In this document: piece after piece, positions 23,962 through 33,241 of the stretch
How positions within the stretch are numbered: position 1 is the first letter of the stretch
How the letters are laid out: the number at the start of each line of letters is the position of its first letter
Source: Deltaproteobacteria bacterium
Lineage (GTDB): Bacteria; Myxococcota_A; UBA9160; UBA6930
Direction: 5' to 3'
DNA: 64,000 bases
NCBI GenBank assembly: GCA_016875395.1
Contig: VGRF01000013.1
Span: forward strand, 52,604 to 116,603
Notes under the pieces: model-generated
The model's database searches: none
Seen by the model: only the letters and a program-made list of their open reading frames with translations
What the model was told of the DNA's origin: nothing
Position numbers and translations under genes: made by a program

Positions 23962-25354
23962 TGCGCGCCGTCTTCGTCCGTTGCATCAGCGCGCTCTTGT
24001 CCGCGCCTTCGCTCGGGTACGCGGCGTAGCCGAACGCGAGCGCGGGCAGCAGCGCGCCGTTCGTCTCCTCGCGGCCGACTTCTTCGGCGACTTGGCGCGC
24101 GAGCGTGGCGACGCGCTCCTCGGGGCGCGCGCCGGGGTCGGGGAGCAGCACGAGCAGCTCGGCGTCGCCGCCGCGAGCGACCACGTCGAACTCGCGGGAG
24201 TTGTTACGGAGCGCCTCGGCGGTGCGCTGCAGCACGCGGTCGGCGCGGCGTGTGTCGGCGCGGCGGATCTCGCCGAGGTTCTCGATCCGGCACACCACCA
24301 CGGTGAGCGCGTTCTCGCGGCCCGTGGCGCGCGCGAGCTCTTGGTCGAGGCGGCGGCCCCAGTAGTCGGCGTTCGGGAGGCCCGTCTCTTCGTCGAAGTT
24401 GCGGTGCCGTGCGGTCGCGACGTGGAAGGCGGCGTTCTCGAGCGCGCGCTCGACGTAGCTCACGTAGCGCGCGAACACGGCGAGATCGTCGTCCGAGAAG
24501 GCGCCCGCGAAGAACTGGTCCGCGGCGATCTTGTCGTAGAAGGCGAGCGTGCCGATCGGGCGGCCCTCGCGCTTCAGCGGCGCGGCGAGTGCGGAGCGGA
24601 CGCCCCCGGCAAGCGCACCGAGCGCTGCGTCTTTCGCGAGCGACTTGTGCAGGCGCGGCTGTCGCGTCTTCAGCGTTTCGACCGCGAGCGCCTTGTCGAG
24701 CTTGAACAACGTCTGCTGCGCGCGCGCGTCGGCGGAGCCGTAATAGCTCTTGATCACGAAGCGCTTGCTCTCGGGATCCTGGAGGCGGAGCACGACGTGA
24801 TCGGCTTCCAGGATCAGCGCGCCGGAGCTCGTCGTCTCGCGCGCGACTTCGGCCGGATCGCGCAGCGAAAGCAGGCGGATCCCCGTCTCGTTGATCGCGC
24901 TCACCTTGGTCGCGCGGCTCGCGGTGCGCGCCTCGCGCTCCGCCTTCGCGATCTCTTCCGCGGCGGCCGCGGCGATCTCGAGCAGGGTCTCGCGCAGCGC
25001 CCGCGCGCGCGGTCCTGCGGCGCCGCTCGTCTGCACCGAGAGCACGCCGAGGCACGCGTCGCCCGCGATCAGCGGCAGCGACGCGAGCGCGAGCACGCCC
25101 GGCGAGGTTTCGAGAAAGATCGGGGCGCGCTCTTTCGCCGCGCGGCCGTCGACGCCGGCGCCGAGCGCGACGCGGTAGTCGCCGCCGAGGCCGCCGCCGG
25201 GCAGCGAGGTCGCCGCGAGGCGCAGCTCGTCCTCGCCGGCGAGGTAGAGCGGCGCGATGCCGCCCTCGTGCAGCGCGGCCACGCGCTGGCAGAGCGCTTC
25301 GAGGCGCGCCTCGATCGCACCCGCAGCGCCGAGCGCCTCGCGCACGGCGCGCAC
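23948..25354 (-). CDS. GAF-GAF protein with degenerate GGDEF domain
   Basis: A 468-residue signalling protein read from a GTG. It has a GAF-like region (about residues 20-130), a helix, a second GAF (about 155-300) and a diguanylate-cyclase-like domain starting FDEETGLPNADYWGRRL. The active-site GGDEF position reads GDAEL in ARGGDAELLVLLP, so cyclic di-GMP synthesis is doubtful and the domain may only bind nucleotide or partner. The reading frame is the same as that of the upstream GAF gene, separated from it only by one TAG and 13 codons with no good start, which suggests one ancestral gene. Confidence 0.75.
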   Translation of the reverse strand: MRAVREALGAAGAIEARLEALCQRVAALHEGGIAPLYLAGEDELRLAATSLPGGGLGGDYRVALGAGVDGRAAKERAPIFLETSPGVLALASLPLIAGDACLGVLSVQTSGAAGPRARALRETLLEIAAAAAEEIAKAEREARTASRATKVSAINETGIRLLSLRDPAEVARETTSSGALILEADHVVLRLQDPESKRFVIKSYYGSADARAQQTLFKLDKALAVETLKTRQPRLHKSLAKDAALGALAGGVRSALAAPLKREGRPIGTLAFYDKIAADQFFAGAFSDDDLAVFARYVSYVERALENAAFHVATARHRNFDEETGLPNADYWGRRLDQELARATGRENALTVVVCRIENLGEIRRADTRRADRVLQRTAEALRNNSREFDVVARGGDAELLVLLPDPGARPEERVATLARQVAEEVGREETNGALLPALAFGYAAYPSEGADKSALMQRTKTARIRMV

Positions 25355-25393
25355 CGCTGCGTATCGCGAGGCCTGCTTGCGCAGGCACTCGTG

Positions 25394-26200
25394 CTACTGC
25401 GCGCGCGCGATGATTTGCGCGTCGAGGCGGCCGAGCTGCTCCGCGAACGCGAGGTCCTCGTCGTCGAACGCATCCTCGCGCGACGAGTGATGCAGATTCA
25501 GCACGCCGAGCACCTTGCCCTCGTGGACGAGGGGCACGCACAGCGCGCTGGCGACGTCGCCGCGCTCGCGCAGTACGCGGAACTGCTCGCGGTCGGCGCG
25601 CCCGCGCACCTTGATCGGGCGCGCCTCCGCCGCCGCGCGACCCGCGACGCCTTCGCCGAGGCGCACACGAATCTTCGGCCACAGCTCGGGCTCGACTCCC
25701 GTGGCGACGCGAATCGCGAGCTCGCCCTTCGCGGCGTCGAGCAGCATGAGCGAGCCGGCGTCGGCGCCGGTTACGCCTTGCGCAATCTCGAGCATGCGCG
25801 CGAACAGCTCGTCGGGGTCGATCGTGAGGTTCACGCTCTCGACGACTTCTCGGAGCGCGTGCAGCAGCTCCGTGCGGCGGTCCGCGCTGGACACGCCGTG
25901 CGCCCATAACAAGCGCGCCGTCAGCGGCGGCACGACTTGCAGCGCCCCAGCGGCGTCGGGGAAGCGCTCGCCGAACGGGCGGCCCGCGCCGGAGTCGATC
26001 ACGCCGTAGAGCGCACGCGAGAAGAGGCGCGCGTCGGAATCGATCGGCACGAAGATCCGGAGGGCTGAGGCGCGGGCGCGCGCGGCGGCGACGTCGTCGG
26101 CGAAGATGCCGACGACCTCGACCTCGGCGTTCTCGAGCAGCGCAGGCACGAGTGCCAGCGTCTCCTCGGTCGCGCCGTAGATCGCGAGCGCCTTGCGCAC
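25394..26200 (-). CDS. GAF-domain sensor protein, possibly 5' half of a split gene
   Basis: A 268-residue protein. The first 95 residues form a Rossmann-like lobe (MRKALAIYGATEETLALVPALLENAEVEV is the opening pattern, cut here at key motifs), followed by a classic GAF domain: GADAGSLMLLD, IRVRLGEGVAGRAA, ALCVPLVHEGKVLGVLNL and FDDEDLAFAEQL. It ends at a TAG. Translation beyond that codon in the same frame runs straight into the GAF-GAF-GGDEF protein, so the two may be pieces of a single sensor. It follows the MglA-like GTPase gene by 3 bases, so the signalling genes are probably one transcript. Confidence 0.75.
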   Translation of the reverse strand: MRKALAIYGATEETLALVPALLENAEVEVVGIFADDVAAARARASALRIFVPIDSDARLFSRALYGVIDSGAGRPFGERFPDAAGALQVVPPLTARLLWAHGVSSADRRTELLHALREVVESVNLTIDPDELFARMLEIAQGVTGADAGSLMLLDAAKGELAIRVATGVEPELWPKIRVRLGEGVAGRAAAEARPIKVRGRADREQFRVLRERGDVASALCVPLVHEGKVLGVLNLHHSSREDAFDDEDLAFAEQLGRLDAQIIARAQ

Positions 26201-26203
26201 GGG

Positions 26204-27313
26204 TTAGGCGTCCTCGCTCTCGAAGCGCAGCGAGAGCGTGAGCTTGCGGCGCTTGCCGCTCGCGTCGCGCAGCCAGAGCGGGATGCGCAGGCCGCCCGGC
26301 GCCGGCAGCGCCGGGCCCGCGGGCTCGATCGCGAGCGCGAGGTCGCCTTCGCCTGCGTCGAGCGAGACGGCCGGCATGGGCGCCCGCTTCGCCGACGGCG
26401 CGGAGATCGGCGCAGCCGCGCGCTTCGTCGCCTCGAATTCGTCGTCGAACAGCGCCTCGGCCTCGGCCACCGGATCTTCGTAGTTCGCAGGCGCGACCTC
26501 GATGCCCGGCTGCGAGTCTTCGAGCGAAACGACGCGTTCGAGCAGCTGCGTCGTACCGGGCGGCGGCGCGGGCTTGGCGAGCGTTGCCTCGAACGCGGCG
26601 CGATCGATGAGCTGCGTCACGCCGGGCGGCGGCACGGGGCGCGCAGCCTGGGGCGCGGGTGGCGTCGCGAGGCGCACCTGCGTCGCGGCGTTGCTGGCTG
26701 CGAGCTTGGCGGCCGGCGCCTCGGGTGCCGCGGGCTTCTCGCGCAGGTGCCGGATCACGCGCTTCGAGATCGTGGTGAGCGTCTGCAGCACGCCCGTGCC
26801 GTCCTTCGCGACGGCCTCGAAGGCGGCGACGCCGCGAATCGAGAGCTTGCGGTGCAGCTCCTCGAGCGCGTACGGATCGGCGAGGTCGCGCTTGTTGTAC
26901 TGCATCACGAGCGGCATCTCGGACGCATTGCGGCCGTAAGCGGCGAGGGCGCTCTTCAGCTCCTCGAAGCTCGCGAGGTTGTCGCCGAGCCGTTCGCGGC
27001 GCGCGTCGAGCACGAGCACGACGCCGTCGGCGCGATCGAGCAGCTGCTTGCGGCTCTGCGCGGCCTCGCGGTCGCCGGGCATCGCGATGACCTGGATGCG
27101 CGTGCGCACGCCGCTCACTTCGCCGAGCTCGATCGGCAGCGCGCCGTACGTGATCGTGGGATCGAGGCGCGTGGGCAGGAAGCGCAGGTCGCCGCGATGG
27201 TCCGGGCGCAGCTTGGCGTGGATCACGCGGAGGTTGGTGCGCTTGCCGGCGCCCTCGGCGCCCCAGTACACGATGCGCGCGTTCACGGCGCCGCTGTCCT
27301 GCACGTCCTCCAT
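26204..27313 (-). CDS. MglA-like small GTPase with long C-terminal extension
   Basis: The protein has 369 residues. The N-terminal 190 residues are a Ras-like domain: P-loop GAEGAGKRT (18-26), the switch region, VIAMPGD (G3-like) and NKRD (G4) near residue 140. This resembles gliding-motility GTPases such as MglA of Myxococcus. The remaining 180 residues are Pro/Ala-rich and disordered, with three short repeats of a T-Q-L/V type (AATQVR, GVTQLID, GTTQLLE), and end in a small beta domain (RIPLWLRDASGKRRKLTLSLRF) that could be PilZ-like or immunoglobulin-like. The start overlaps the upstream helical-repeat gene (ATGA). The pair may form one module. Confidence 0.8.
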   Translation of the reverse strand: MEDVQDSGAVNARIVYWGAEGAGKRTNLRVIHAKLRPDHRGDLRFLPTRLDPTITYGALPIELGEVSGVRTRIQVIAMPGDREAAQSRKQLLDRADGVVLVLDARRERLGDNLASFEELKSALAAYGRNASEMPLVMQYNKRDLADPYALEELHRKLSIRGVAAFEAVAKDGTGVLQTLTTISKRVIRHLREKPAAPEAPAAKLAASNAATQVRLATPPAPQAARPVPPPGVTQLIDRAAFEATLAKPAPPPGTTQLLERVVSLEDSQPGIEVAPANYEDPVAEAEALFDDEFEATKRAAAPISAPSAKRAPMPAVSLDAGEGDLALAIEPAGPALPAPGGLRIPLWLRDASGKRRKLTLSLRFESEDA

Positions 27314-28404
27314 CACGCTTTCCCCTTCTTCGACAGGTTGCGACGCGCGTGGGTCGCGATCACCGCCGGCACGTCCTTGCTCTTCATCAGCTTCAGCAGA
27401 TCGCGTTCTTGTAGAAAGTTCATGAAGCGGATCGAGAACGAGATCGGGCATTTCGGATTCATCACGAGCGCGAGCTTGACTGCGTATTCCTTCGTCCACT
27501 CGCGATTGCTCGCGATGATGCGCATGACTTCGTCGGAGAGGTTGCGGGACTTCGCGAAGCCCGCCACCTCCTCGGAGGTCATGCGCGGCGAACGAATCGC
27601 CGCGGTCGACACGATCTTGTTGCGATCGCGGATCAGCAGGCCGCGCGCCTCTTTGTTGCCCATGCGCGCGAGCTTCACCTTCTGCATCACGCTCATCTTC
27701 TGCACCAGCGCGAACAGGCTGCCTTGCTCTTCTTCGCTGAGCTCGCCGTCCTTGTCCTCGAGCAGCTCCTTGGCGAACTCCGAGCAGTCGTCGCCGAGGA
27801 TCGCACGCAGCGCGGCGAGCGCGCTCTCGTCGGTGATCTCCTCGCGCGCGAGATCGGTCGCGCTCTCGCCTTCGGGCAGCTCCTCCGTCGCGGGGCGTTC
27901 GAGCCCGAGGAAGGAGAGGATGCGGTCGATCGTGGCGCGACCCGTGAGCGGGTTCTCGCCGAGCGCATCGACGATCTGCGGCGCCCGTAACAAGCGCGTC
28001 TGGTTGTTCGCGACGATGTCGATCACGCGGCGGTGCGGGAGCGATGCGAGGAACGCGATCGTCTCGTCGTCGGCGTGCGCGTTGAGCGCGATCCACTCCG
28101 ACTTGCTGGCGTCGTCGCGGAACAGCTGCGCGAGGAAGCTGAGCACCGCTGGGTGCGCCGCGCCCGACAGCACGGTCTTCGCGATCGACTCGGGCAGCGC
28201 GCGCAGGCTCTCGTGCGCGGTCTCCTTCACCTGCGCATCGGCGTCGTTCGCGAGCACGAACAGCACCGTGGCGAGCTCGATCGGCTCTAGCGGCAGTGCG
28301 CCGCGCGCGGCCAGCCGGCGCACCTCGACCGGCGCGTCGCGCTGGACGTAGCGCCCCGCCTGCGGCGAAAGCGTGAGCTGGATCTTCGCTTGCGGCTGAC
28401 TCAC
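27313..28404 (-). CDS. HEAT-like helical repeat protein, partner of the MglA-like GTPase
   Basis: A 363-residue soluble protein with regularly repeating helical pairs (APVEVRRLAARGALPL, DADAQVKETAHESL, HPAVLSFLAQLF) and a conserved C-terminal block (SDEVMRIIASNREWTKEY, MNPKCPISFSIRFMNFL) that I recognise from deltaproteobacterial proteins encoded beside GTPases. The GTG at 28404 is favoured over the TTG at 28407 because GAGGGG lies 4 bases ahead. Function is unknown; a scaffold or GTPase regulator is the best guess from context. Confidence 0.7.
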   Translation of the reverse strand: MSQPQAKIQLTLSPQAGRYVQRDAPVEVRRLAARGALPLEPIELATVLFVLANDADAQVKETAHESLRALPESIAKTVLSGAAHPAVLSFLAQLFRDDASKSEWIALNAHADDETIAFLASLPHRRVIDIVANNQTRLLRAPQIVDALGENPLTGRATIDRILSFLGLERPATEELPEGESATDLAREEITDESALAALRAILGDDCSEFAKELLEDKDGELSEEEQGSLFALVQKMSVMQKVKLARMGNKEARGLLIRDRNKIVSTAAIRSPRMTSEEVAGFAKSRNLSDEVMRIIASNREWTKEYAVKLALVMNPKCPISFSIRFMNFLQERDLLKLMKSKDVPAVIATHARRNLSKKGKA

Positions 28405-28438
28405 CAAACCCCTCGCGCCAAGCCGAGGGGCGCCGCGA

Positions 28439-30508
28439 TCAGGTCCTCGCGGCGGCCTTGGCTTTGGCTTCGGCGATCACTCGTTCCCGCTGCAGCGCGG
28501 GCATCTCGTCGTAGTGCGAAAACTCCATGTGGAAAGCGCCCTTGCCTCCAGTGAGGCTGGTCAGCGCGCTCGCGTACTCCAGCATTTCGGCCATAGGCAC
28601 CTCGGCCTTGACGATCAGCCCGTGGCCTCGGCTTTCCGTTCCGGAGACCCGCCCGCGGCGATGGGCGAGATCGCCCATGATGTCGCCGAGCTGATCGGCC
28701 GGGGCGGTCACCTCGACGTGCATGATCGGCTCGAGCAGGGTCGGCTTCGCCTGCTCGAGCGCCGACCGAAAGCCGAACGATCCCGCGAGCTTGAAGGCCA
28801 TTTCGTTCGAATCGACTGTATGGAACTTGCCGTCAATGCAGCGCGCCTTCACGTCCACCACGGGGAAGCCTGCCAGCGGCCCGTGCAGGGCGGCCTCCTG
28901 GACGCCCTTCTCGACCGCGGGGATCAAGTTGCGCGGGATCGCGCCGCCCACGATCTCGTCCGAGAACACGACGCCCGAGCCGCGCGGCAGAGGCTCGACC
29001 GAGATGTAGGCCACGCCGTACATGCCCTTGCCCCCGGTTTGCTTCTTGAGCTTGCCCTCCACGTTCTCGGCGCGGCCCTTGATCGTCTCGCGGTACGGGA
29101 CCTTCGGCGTGTGCAGCTCGACCTCGACCTCGTAGGCGCGCCGCAGCTTCTGCACCGCGATGCGGATGTGCAGCTCGCCCATGCCGGTGAGCAGGAACTC
29201 GCCCGTGCTCACGTCGCGCGAGACGTGCAGCGTCGGATCCTCTTCGACCAGGCGCGCGAGCGAGAGGAAGAGCTTGTCCTCGTCCGCCTTCGACTTCGCC
29301 GAGATCGCGTAAGAGATCACGCCCTGCGGAATCGGGATCTCGGGCAGGTGAAGCCCGTTCTTCTCGGACGTGAGCGTGTTGCCCGTGTGCACGTCCTTGA
29401 GCTTCGCCACCGCGATCACGTCGCCCGGGCCCGCCTCGGCGACTTCGACGAGCTCGCTTCCGTGCAGCAGCAGGAGCTTCCCGAGCCGCTCCTTCTCGCC
29501 GCGCGTGGCGTTCACGATCGTCTCGTCGTGGTGCACGGTCCCGGAGACCACGCGCATCACCGAGAGCGTGCCGGCGTAGCGGTCGATCACGGTCTTGAAG
29601 ACGGCGGCGGAGAAGGGCGCGTCGGGCGCGGGCTCGACGGCGAGCTCGGCGTGATCCGCGATGCGCTCCGCGTGCCACGCGCCGCGCTCGGCGGCAGACG
29701 GCAGCAGATGCGTCGTCGCCCACAGCAGCGCGGGCATGCCGAGCTCGCTCGTCGAGGCGCCGCACAGCACGGGCAGCAGCTTCTTCGAGCGCGTCGCCGT
29801 CACGAGTCCGCGCTGCAGCTCCTCGTCCGAGAGGTCGCCGTCCTCGAGGTACTTCTCGGTGAGTGCGTCGTCGCACTCGGCGACTGCCTCGGCGAGCATC
29901 GCGCGCGCCGCCGCGGCTTCGGCCATCAGCTCCTTCGGGATCGCCGCGTCGCTGCCGTTCAGCAGTGCGCGCATCGAGACGAGGTCGATCACGCCCTTCA
30001 GCGCCGGGCCCGCGCCCATCGGAATCGCGAGCGGGACCGGATTCGCGTCGAGGCCGCGCAGAGACTCGACGGCGGCCGCGAAGTCCGCGCGGTCCTTGTC
30101 GATGCAGCTGACGAACGCGACCAGCGGCACGCCCGTCACCTCGGCCGCGCGGTACATGCTCTCGGTGCCGACCTTCGCGCCGCCCACCGCGGACACGACC
30201 AGGATCGCGCCGTCGAGAGCCTTCAGCGCGATCTGCGCGTCGCCTTGGAAGTTGGGATCGCCGGGCGTGTCGACGAGCGTGAGATGCAGCCCGTTCCAGT
30301 CGAAGCCGTAGACGTGCGCGACGAGCGTGTGGTGGCGCTCCTTCTCCTCGGGCGTCGAGTCGAGGTGCGAGGTGCCGCCGTCGACCGAGCCGAGATCCTT
30401 CACCGCGCCGGTGGTGTGCAGAAGCGCTTCGCCGAGCGTCGTCTTGCCGTCTCCCGCGTGGCCGATCAGGGCGAAGTTGCGGGTATGCGCAGCGTCGGTG
30501 TTCTGCAT
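28439..30508 (-). CDS. Elongation-factor-G-like protein with altered GTPase motifs
   Basis: A 689-residue protein with the five-domain layout of EF-G: G domain, beta-barrel, domain III, domain IV (KGMYGVAYISVEP region) and C-terminal domain V ending in FSHYDEMPALQRE. The P-loop GHAGDGKTTL is intact. The G3 motif reads DTPGDPNF, with Asp in place of the catalytic His of DTPGH. The G4 motif, NKMD in EF-G, reads SCID, losing the guanine-contacting Asn and Lys. It is therefore a paralogue (EF-G2 group), not the main translocase, and may use GTP weakly or not at all. It stands 18 bases downstream of coaX. Confidence 0.85.
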   Translation of the reverse strand: MQNTDAAHTRNFALIGHAGDGKTTLGEALLHTTGAVKDLGSVDGGTSHLDSTPEEKERHHTLVAHVYGFDWNGLHLTLVDTPGDPNFQGDAQIALKALDGAILVVSAVGGAKVGTESMYRAAEVTGVPLVAFVSCIDKDRADFAAAVESLRGLDANPVPLAIPMGAGPALKGVIDLVSMRALLNGSDAAIPKELMAEAAAARAMLAEAVAECDDALTEKYLEDGDLSDEELQRGLVTATRSKKLLPVLCGASTSELGMPALLWATTHLLPSAAERGAWHAERIADHAELAVEPAPDAPFSAAVFKTVIDRYAGTLSVMRVVSGTVHHDETIVNATRGEKERLGKLLLLHGSELVEVAEAGPGDVIAVAKLKDVHTGNTLTSEKNGLHLPEIPIPQGVISYAISAKSKADEDKLFLSLARLVEEDPTLHVSRDVSTGEFLLTGMGELHIRIAVQKLRRAYEVEVELHTPKVPYRETIKGRAENVEGKLKKQTGGKGMYGVAYISVEPLPRGSGVVFSDEIVGGAIPRNLIPAVEKGVQEAALHGPLAGFPVVDVKARCIDGKFHTVDSNEMAFKLAGSFGFRSALEQAKPTLLEPIMHVEVTAPADQLGDIMGDLAHRRGRVSGTESRGHGLIVKAEVPMAEMLEYASALTSLTGGKGAFHMEFSHYDEMPALQRERVIAEAKAKAAART

Positions 30509-30526
30509 GACTCGGACTCCTAGGTG

Positions 30527-31330
30527 TTAATGAGACTTCTCCGGCGAACGGTTCTTCTCGAACAAGAGGCGCAGGCCTTCGAGCGTCAGGTACGGCTCGA
30601 CGCGCTCGATCGTCTCGGTCTCGGCGGCGATGCGCTGCGCGAGCCCGCCCGTCGCGATCACGCGGGCGTGCTCTCCGAGCTCGCCCTTGATGCGGCGCAC
30701 CATCGCGTCGACGAGGCCGGCGTAGCCGAACAACAAGCCGGACTGAATCGACTGCGTGGTCGTGCGGCCGATCACCGAGCGCGGCCGCGCGAGCTCCACG
30801 CGATGCAGCATCGAGGTGCGCTCGAACAGCGCCTCCATCGAGATCACGATGCCGGGGAAGATCGCGCCGCCGAGGTACTCGCCTTTGTCGCTCACGCAGT
30901 CCCAAGTCGTCGCGGTGCCGAAGTCGACCGCGATCACCGGGCCGCCCATCAGCTCGAACGCCGCGACCGCGTTCACGATGCGGTCCGCGCCGACCTCGCG
31001 CGGATTCTCGTAGCGCACGGGCATGCCGGTCTTGATGCCGGGGCCGACGACGAGGGGCGCCTTCCCGAGCAGCTTGTTGCACACGCGCTCCCAGATCGGC
31101 AGCAGCGGCGGCACCACGCTCGAGATGATCGCGTCGCGGAACGACTCCATCTTGCAGCCGGCGAGATCGGTGAGGCCGCGCAGCGTCACGAGGATCTCGT
31201 CGCTGGTGAGCTCGCGGTGCGTGGCCATGCGCCAGTGGTGCGCGAGCACGGGCTTCGCGGGGTCGCTGAGATCGAAGACGCCGAGCGTCACGTTGGTGTT
31301 GCCGATGTCGACGGCGAGAAGGTCGTTCAC
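30527..31330 (-). CDS. coaX: Type III pantothenate kinase
   Basis: This enzyme phosphorylates pantothenate, the first step of coenzyme A synthesis. It has 267 residues of the ASKHA fold: DIGNTN at residues 8-13, the GADRIVNAVAA segment near residue 103, VDFGTATTWDCV near residue 125 and the C-terminal ATGGLA. The GTG start overlaps the birA stop by 4 bases. It is the third gene of nadC-birA-coaX. The later steps of the same pathway, coaBC and coaD, are also in this window near 51-54 kb. Confidence 0.95.
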   Translation of the reverse strand: MNDLLAVDIGNTNVTLGVFDLSDPAKPVLAHHWRMATHRELTSDEILVTLRGLTDLAGCKMESFRDAIISSVVPPLLPIWERVCNKLLGKAPLVVGPGIKTGMPVRYENPREVGADRIVNAVAAFELMGGPVIAVDFGTATTWDCVSDKGEYLGGAIFPGIVISMEALFERTSMLHRVELARPRSVIGRTTTQSIQSGLLFGYAGLVDAMVRRIKGELGEHARVIATGGLAQRIAAETETIERVEPYLTLEGLRLLFEKNRSPEKSH

Positions 31331-32202
31331 GAGAGCGGTTCCTTCAGCAAGGTGACGTCGCCGGCGAGAAGGCGTTCCTCGCCAGCGTACGTCCCGAGAC
31401 GCAACGATCCATCGGCCCCGACGCCGAGCACAACCCCCTCCGTGACCCGGCCCGCGGCGTCCGCCACGCGCACGCGGCGGTCGTTCATGCGGAACAGGGC
31501 GTCGAAGCGCGGGCGCAGCGCGGCGAATCCGCGCTCGGCGTGCGCGTCGAGCGCGGCTTCGAGGCGCTCGAACAGCGCGGCGGCGAAGCGCGCGCGCTCG
31601 ATCGCGCGGCCCGCGAGCGCGCTGAGGCTCGATGCGCGCGCGCGGAACTCGTCGGGGAACGTGGCGGGATCGACGTTGAGGTTCACGCCGATGCCGAGAA
31701 TCACCGCGCTGTCGGCGCTCGCGCCCGCGCGCTCGAGCAGAATGCCCGAGACTTTCTTCTCGTCCGCGAGAACGTCGTTCGGCCACTTCAGCTGAACGCG
31801 CGTGGGGTCGCCGAGCTCGTCGGCGACGACCTCCGCGAGCGCGACGCCCGCCGTGAGCGGGAGCGTGCCGAGCGCGGCGGCGCTGCCGCCCGGGCGCAAC
31901 ACGAAGCTCACGTAGAGGTTCGTGCGCGGCGGCGAGTAGAAGCCGCGGCCGAGCCGGCCGCGGCCCGCGCTCTGCGCCTCGGCGATCACCGCTTCGCCGT
32001 GCGCCGCGCCGGCCGCGGCGATCGCGAGGGCGTGCTTGTTGGTCGAGTCGATCTCGTCGAACCAGTGCAGCGTGCGTGCGAGCCAGCGCGTGCGCGCGGC
32101 GATCGCGTCTGCCGTGAGCGCGTTCGGCTGCGCGGGGCTCTCTGTGCGCGGCGATCGCGCAGCGTGCGCATCCGGGTGTCGCCTGGATGCGCCCGCCGTC
32201 AT
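31327..32202 (-). CDS. birA: Biotin-protein ligase (BirA catalytic core, no repressor domain)
   Basis: This enzyme activates biotin as biotinyl-AMP and attaches it to carboxylase carrier proteins. It has 291 residues. The biotin and ATP loop GRGRLGR is near residue 79, followed by KWPNDV and KVSGILLE, with a small C-terminal SH3-like domain. The first 40 residues are Ala/Arg-rich linker without the winged helix of E. coli BirA, so self-repression of biotin genes is not expected. ATGA overlap with the upstream nadC. Confidence 0.95.
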   Translation of the reverse strand: MTAGASRRHPDAHAARSPRTESPAQPNALTADAIAARTRWLARTLHWFDEIDSTNKHALAIAAAGAAHGEAVIAEAQSAGRGRLGRGFYSPPRTNLYVSFVLRPGGSAAALGTLPLTAGVALAEVVADELGDPTRVQLKWPNDVLADEKKVSGILLERAGASADSAVILGIGVNLNVDPATFPDEFRARASSLSALAGRAIERARFAAALFERLEAALDAHAERGFAALRPRFDALFRMNDRRVRVADAAGRVTEGVVLGVGADGSLRLGTYAGEERLLAGDVTLLKEPLS

Positions 32203-33065
32203 GCGCCGGCTTTCCTGGCGCTCACCTCGAGCGCAACGTCGGCTGCGACGGCCGAGTGCGTGAGCGCGCCGATCGAGATGCGGTGCACACCGCTCTCCGC
32301 GAACGCGCGCACGTTCGCGAGGTTCACGCCGCCCGAGGCCTCGAGCGAGGTGCGCTCGCCGTAGCGGGCGACGTACTCGCGCAGCTCCGCGGGCGTGCGG
32401 TTGTCCAGCAACAACAGGGTCGCGCCCGCGTCGAGCGCTTCATCCGCCTGCGCGAGGCTCTCCACCTCGACTTGGATCGCGAGATGCGGCGCCGCGCTCG
32501 CTCGCGCCGCCTTGACCGCGGCGCCGACGCCGCCCGCCGCTGCGATGTGGTTGTCCTTGATCAGCACCGCGTCGTAGAGCCCGAAGCGGTGATTCGTGCC
32601 GCCGCCGCAGGCGACCGCGTACTTGTCGAGCGCCCGCCAGCCCGGGAGCGTCTTGCGCGTGTCGAGGATCTTCGCGCCGGTGCCCGAGACCGCCTCGACG
32701 TAGCGGCGCGTCAGCGAAGCGACGCCGCACATGCGCCCGAGAAAGTTCAGCGCGATGCGCTCGCCCGCGAACACCGCGCGCGCGCTGCCTTCGACGCGCG
32801 CCAGCGGGGCCGGCCCCGTCACGAACTCGCCGTCGCGCCGCAGCGCCGTGAAGGCGATGCCCGCATCGACCGCCGCGAAGCACGCCGCGGCCACCTCGAG
32901 CCCGCACACCACGAGCGGCGCCCGTGCCTCGAGCACCGCTTCGACGCGCAGCGTGTCAGGCAAGCACGCGTTGCTCGTGACGTCGCCGCTGCCGAGATCC
33001 TCCGCGAGCGCGCGCTCGACGAGCGGCAACCAGCTCGAAGGATGCGGAGGATTCGCGTGCGCCAC
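32199..33065 (-). CDS. nadC: Nicotinate-nucleotide pyrophosphorylase (quinolinate phosphoribosyltransferase)
   Basis: This enzyme converts quinolinate and PRPP to nicotinate mononucleotide in de novo NAD synthesis. It has 288 residues. EDLGSGDVTS near residue 22, DTRKTLPG near residue 135, the LIKDNHI motif near residue 168 and EVEVESL-type segment QVEVESL are diagnostic. It is the first gene of the cofactor operon nadC-birA-coaX, read from a GTG. Confidence 0.96.
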   Translation of the reverse strand: MAHANPPHPSSWLPLVERALAEDLGSGDVTSNACLPDTLRVEAVLEARAPLVVCGLEVAAACFAAVDAGIAFTALRRDGEFVTGPAPLARVEGSARAVFAGERIALNFLGRMCGVASLTRRYVEAVSGTGAKILDTRKTLPGWRALDKYAVACGGGTNHRFGLYDAVLIKDNHIAAAGGVGAAVKAARASAAPHLAIQVEVESLAQADEALDAGATLLLLDNRTPAELREYVARYGERTSLEASGGVNLANVRAFAESGVHRISIGALTHSAVAADVALEVSARKAGA

Positions 33066-33241
33066 GCGCCGAGTCTAAGTCACGCCCGCGCCAATCGGCG
33101 CGCCGAAGTCACGCGTTCTCCGCCCGGCAACGGATGCGCAAACCCACGAAGCGCGGCTCGGCTCGATGGCTGACGCGCCGAGGAGGACGGGAGGACCCTC
33201 GAAGGCGAACGCTCGCCGGAAAAATGCGAGCCACGCAGCCG

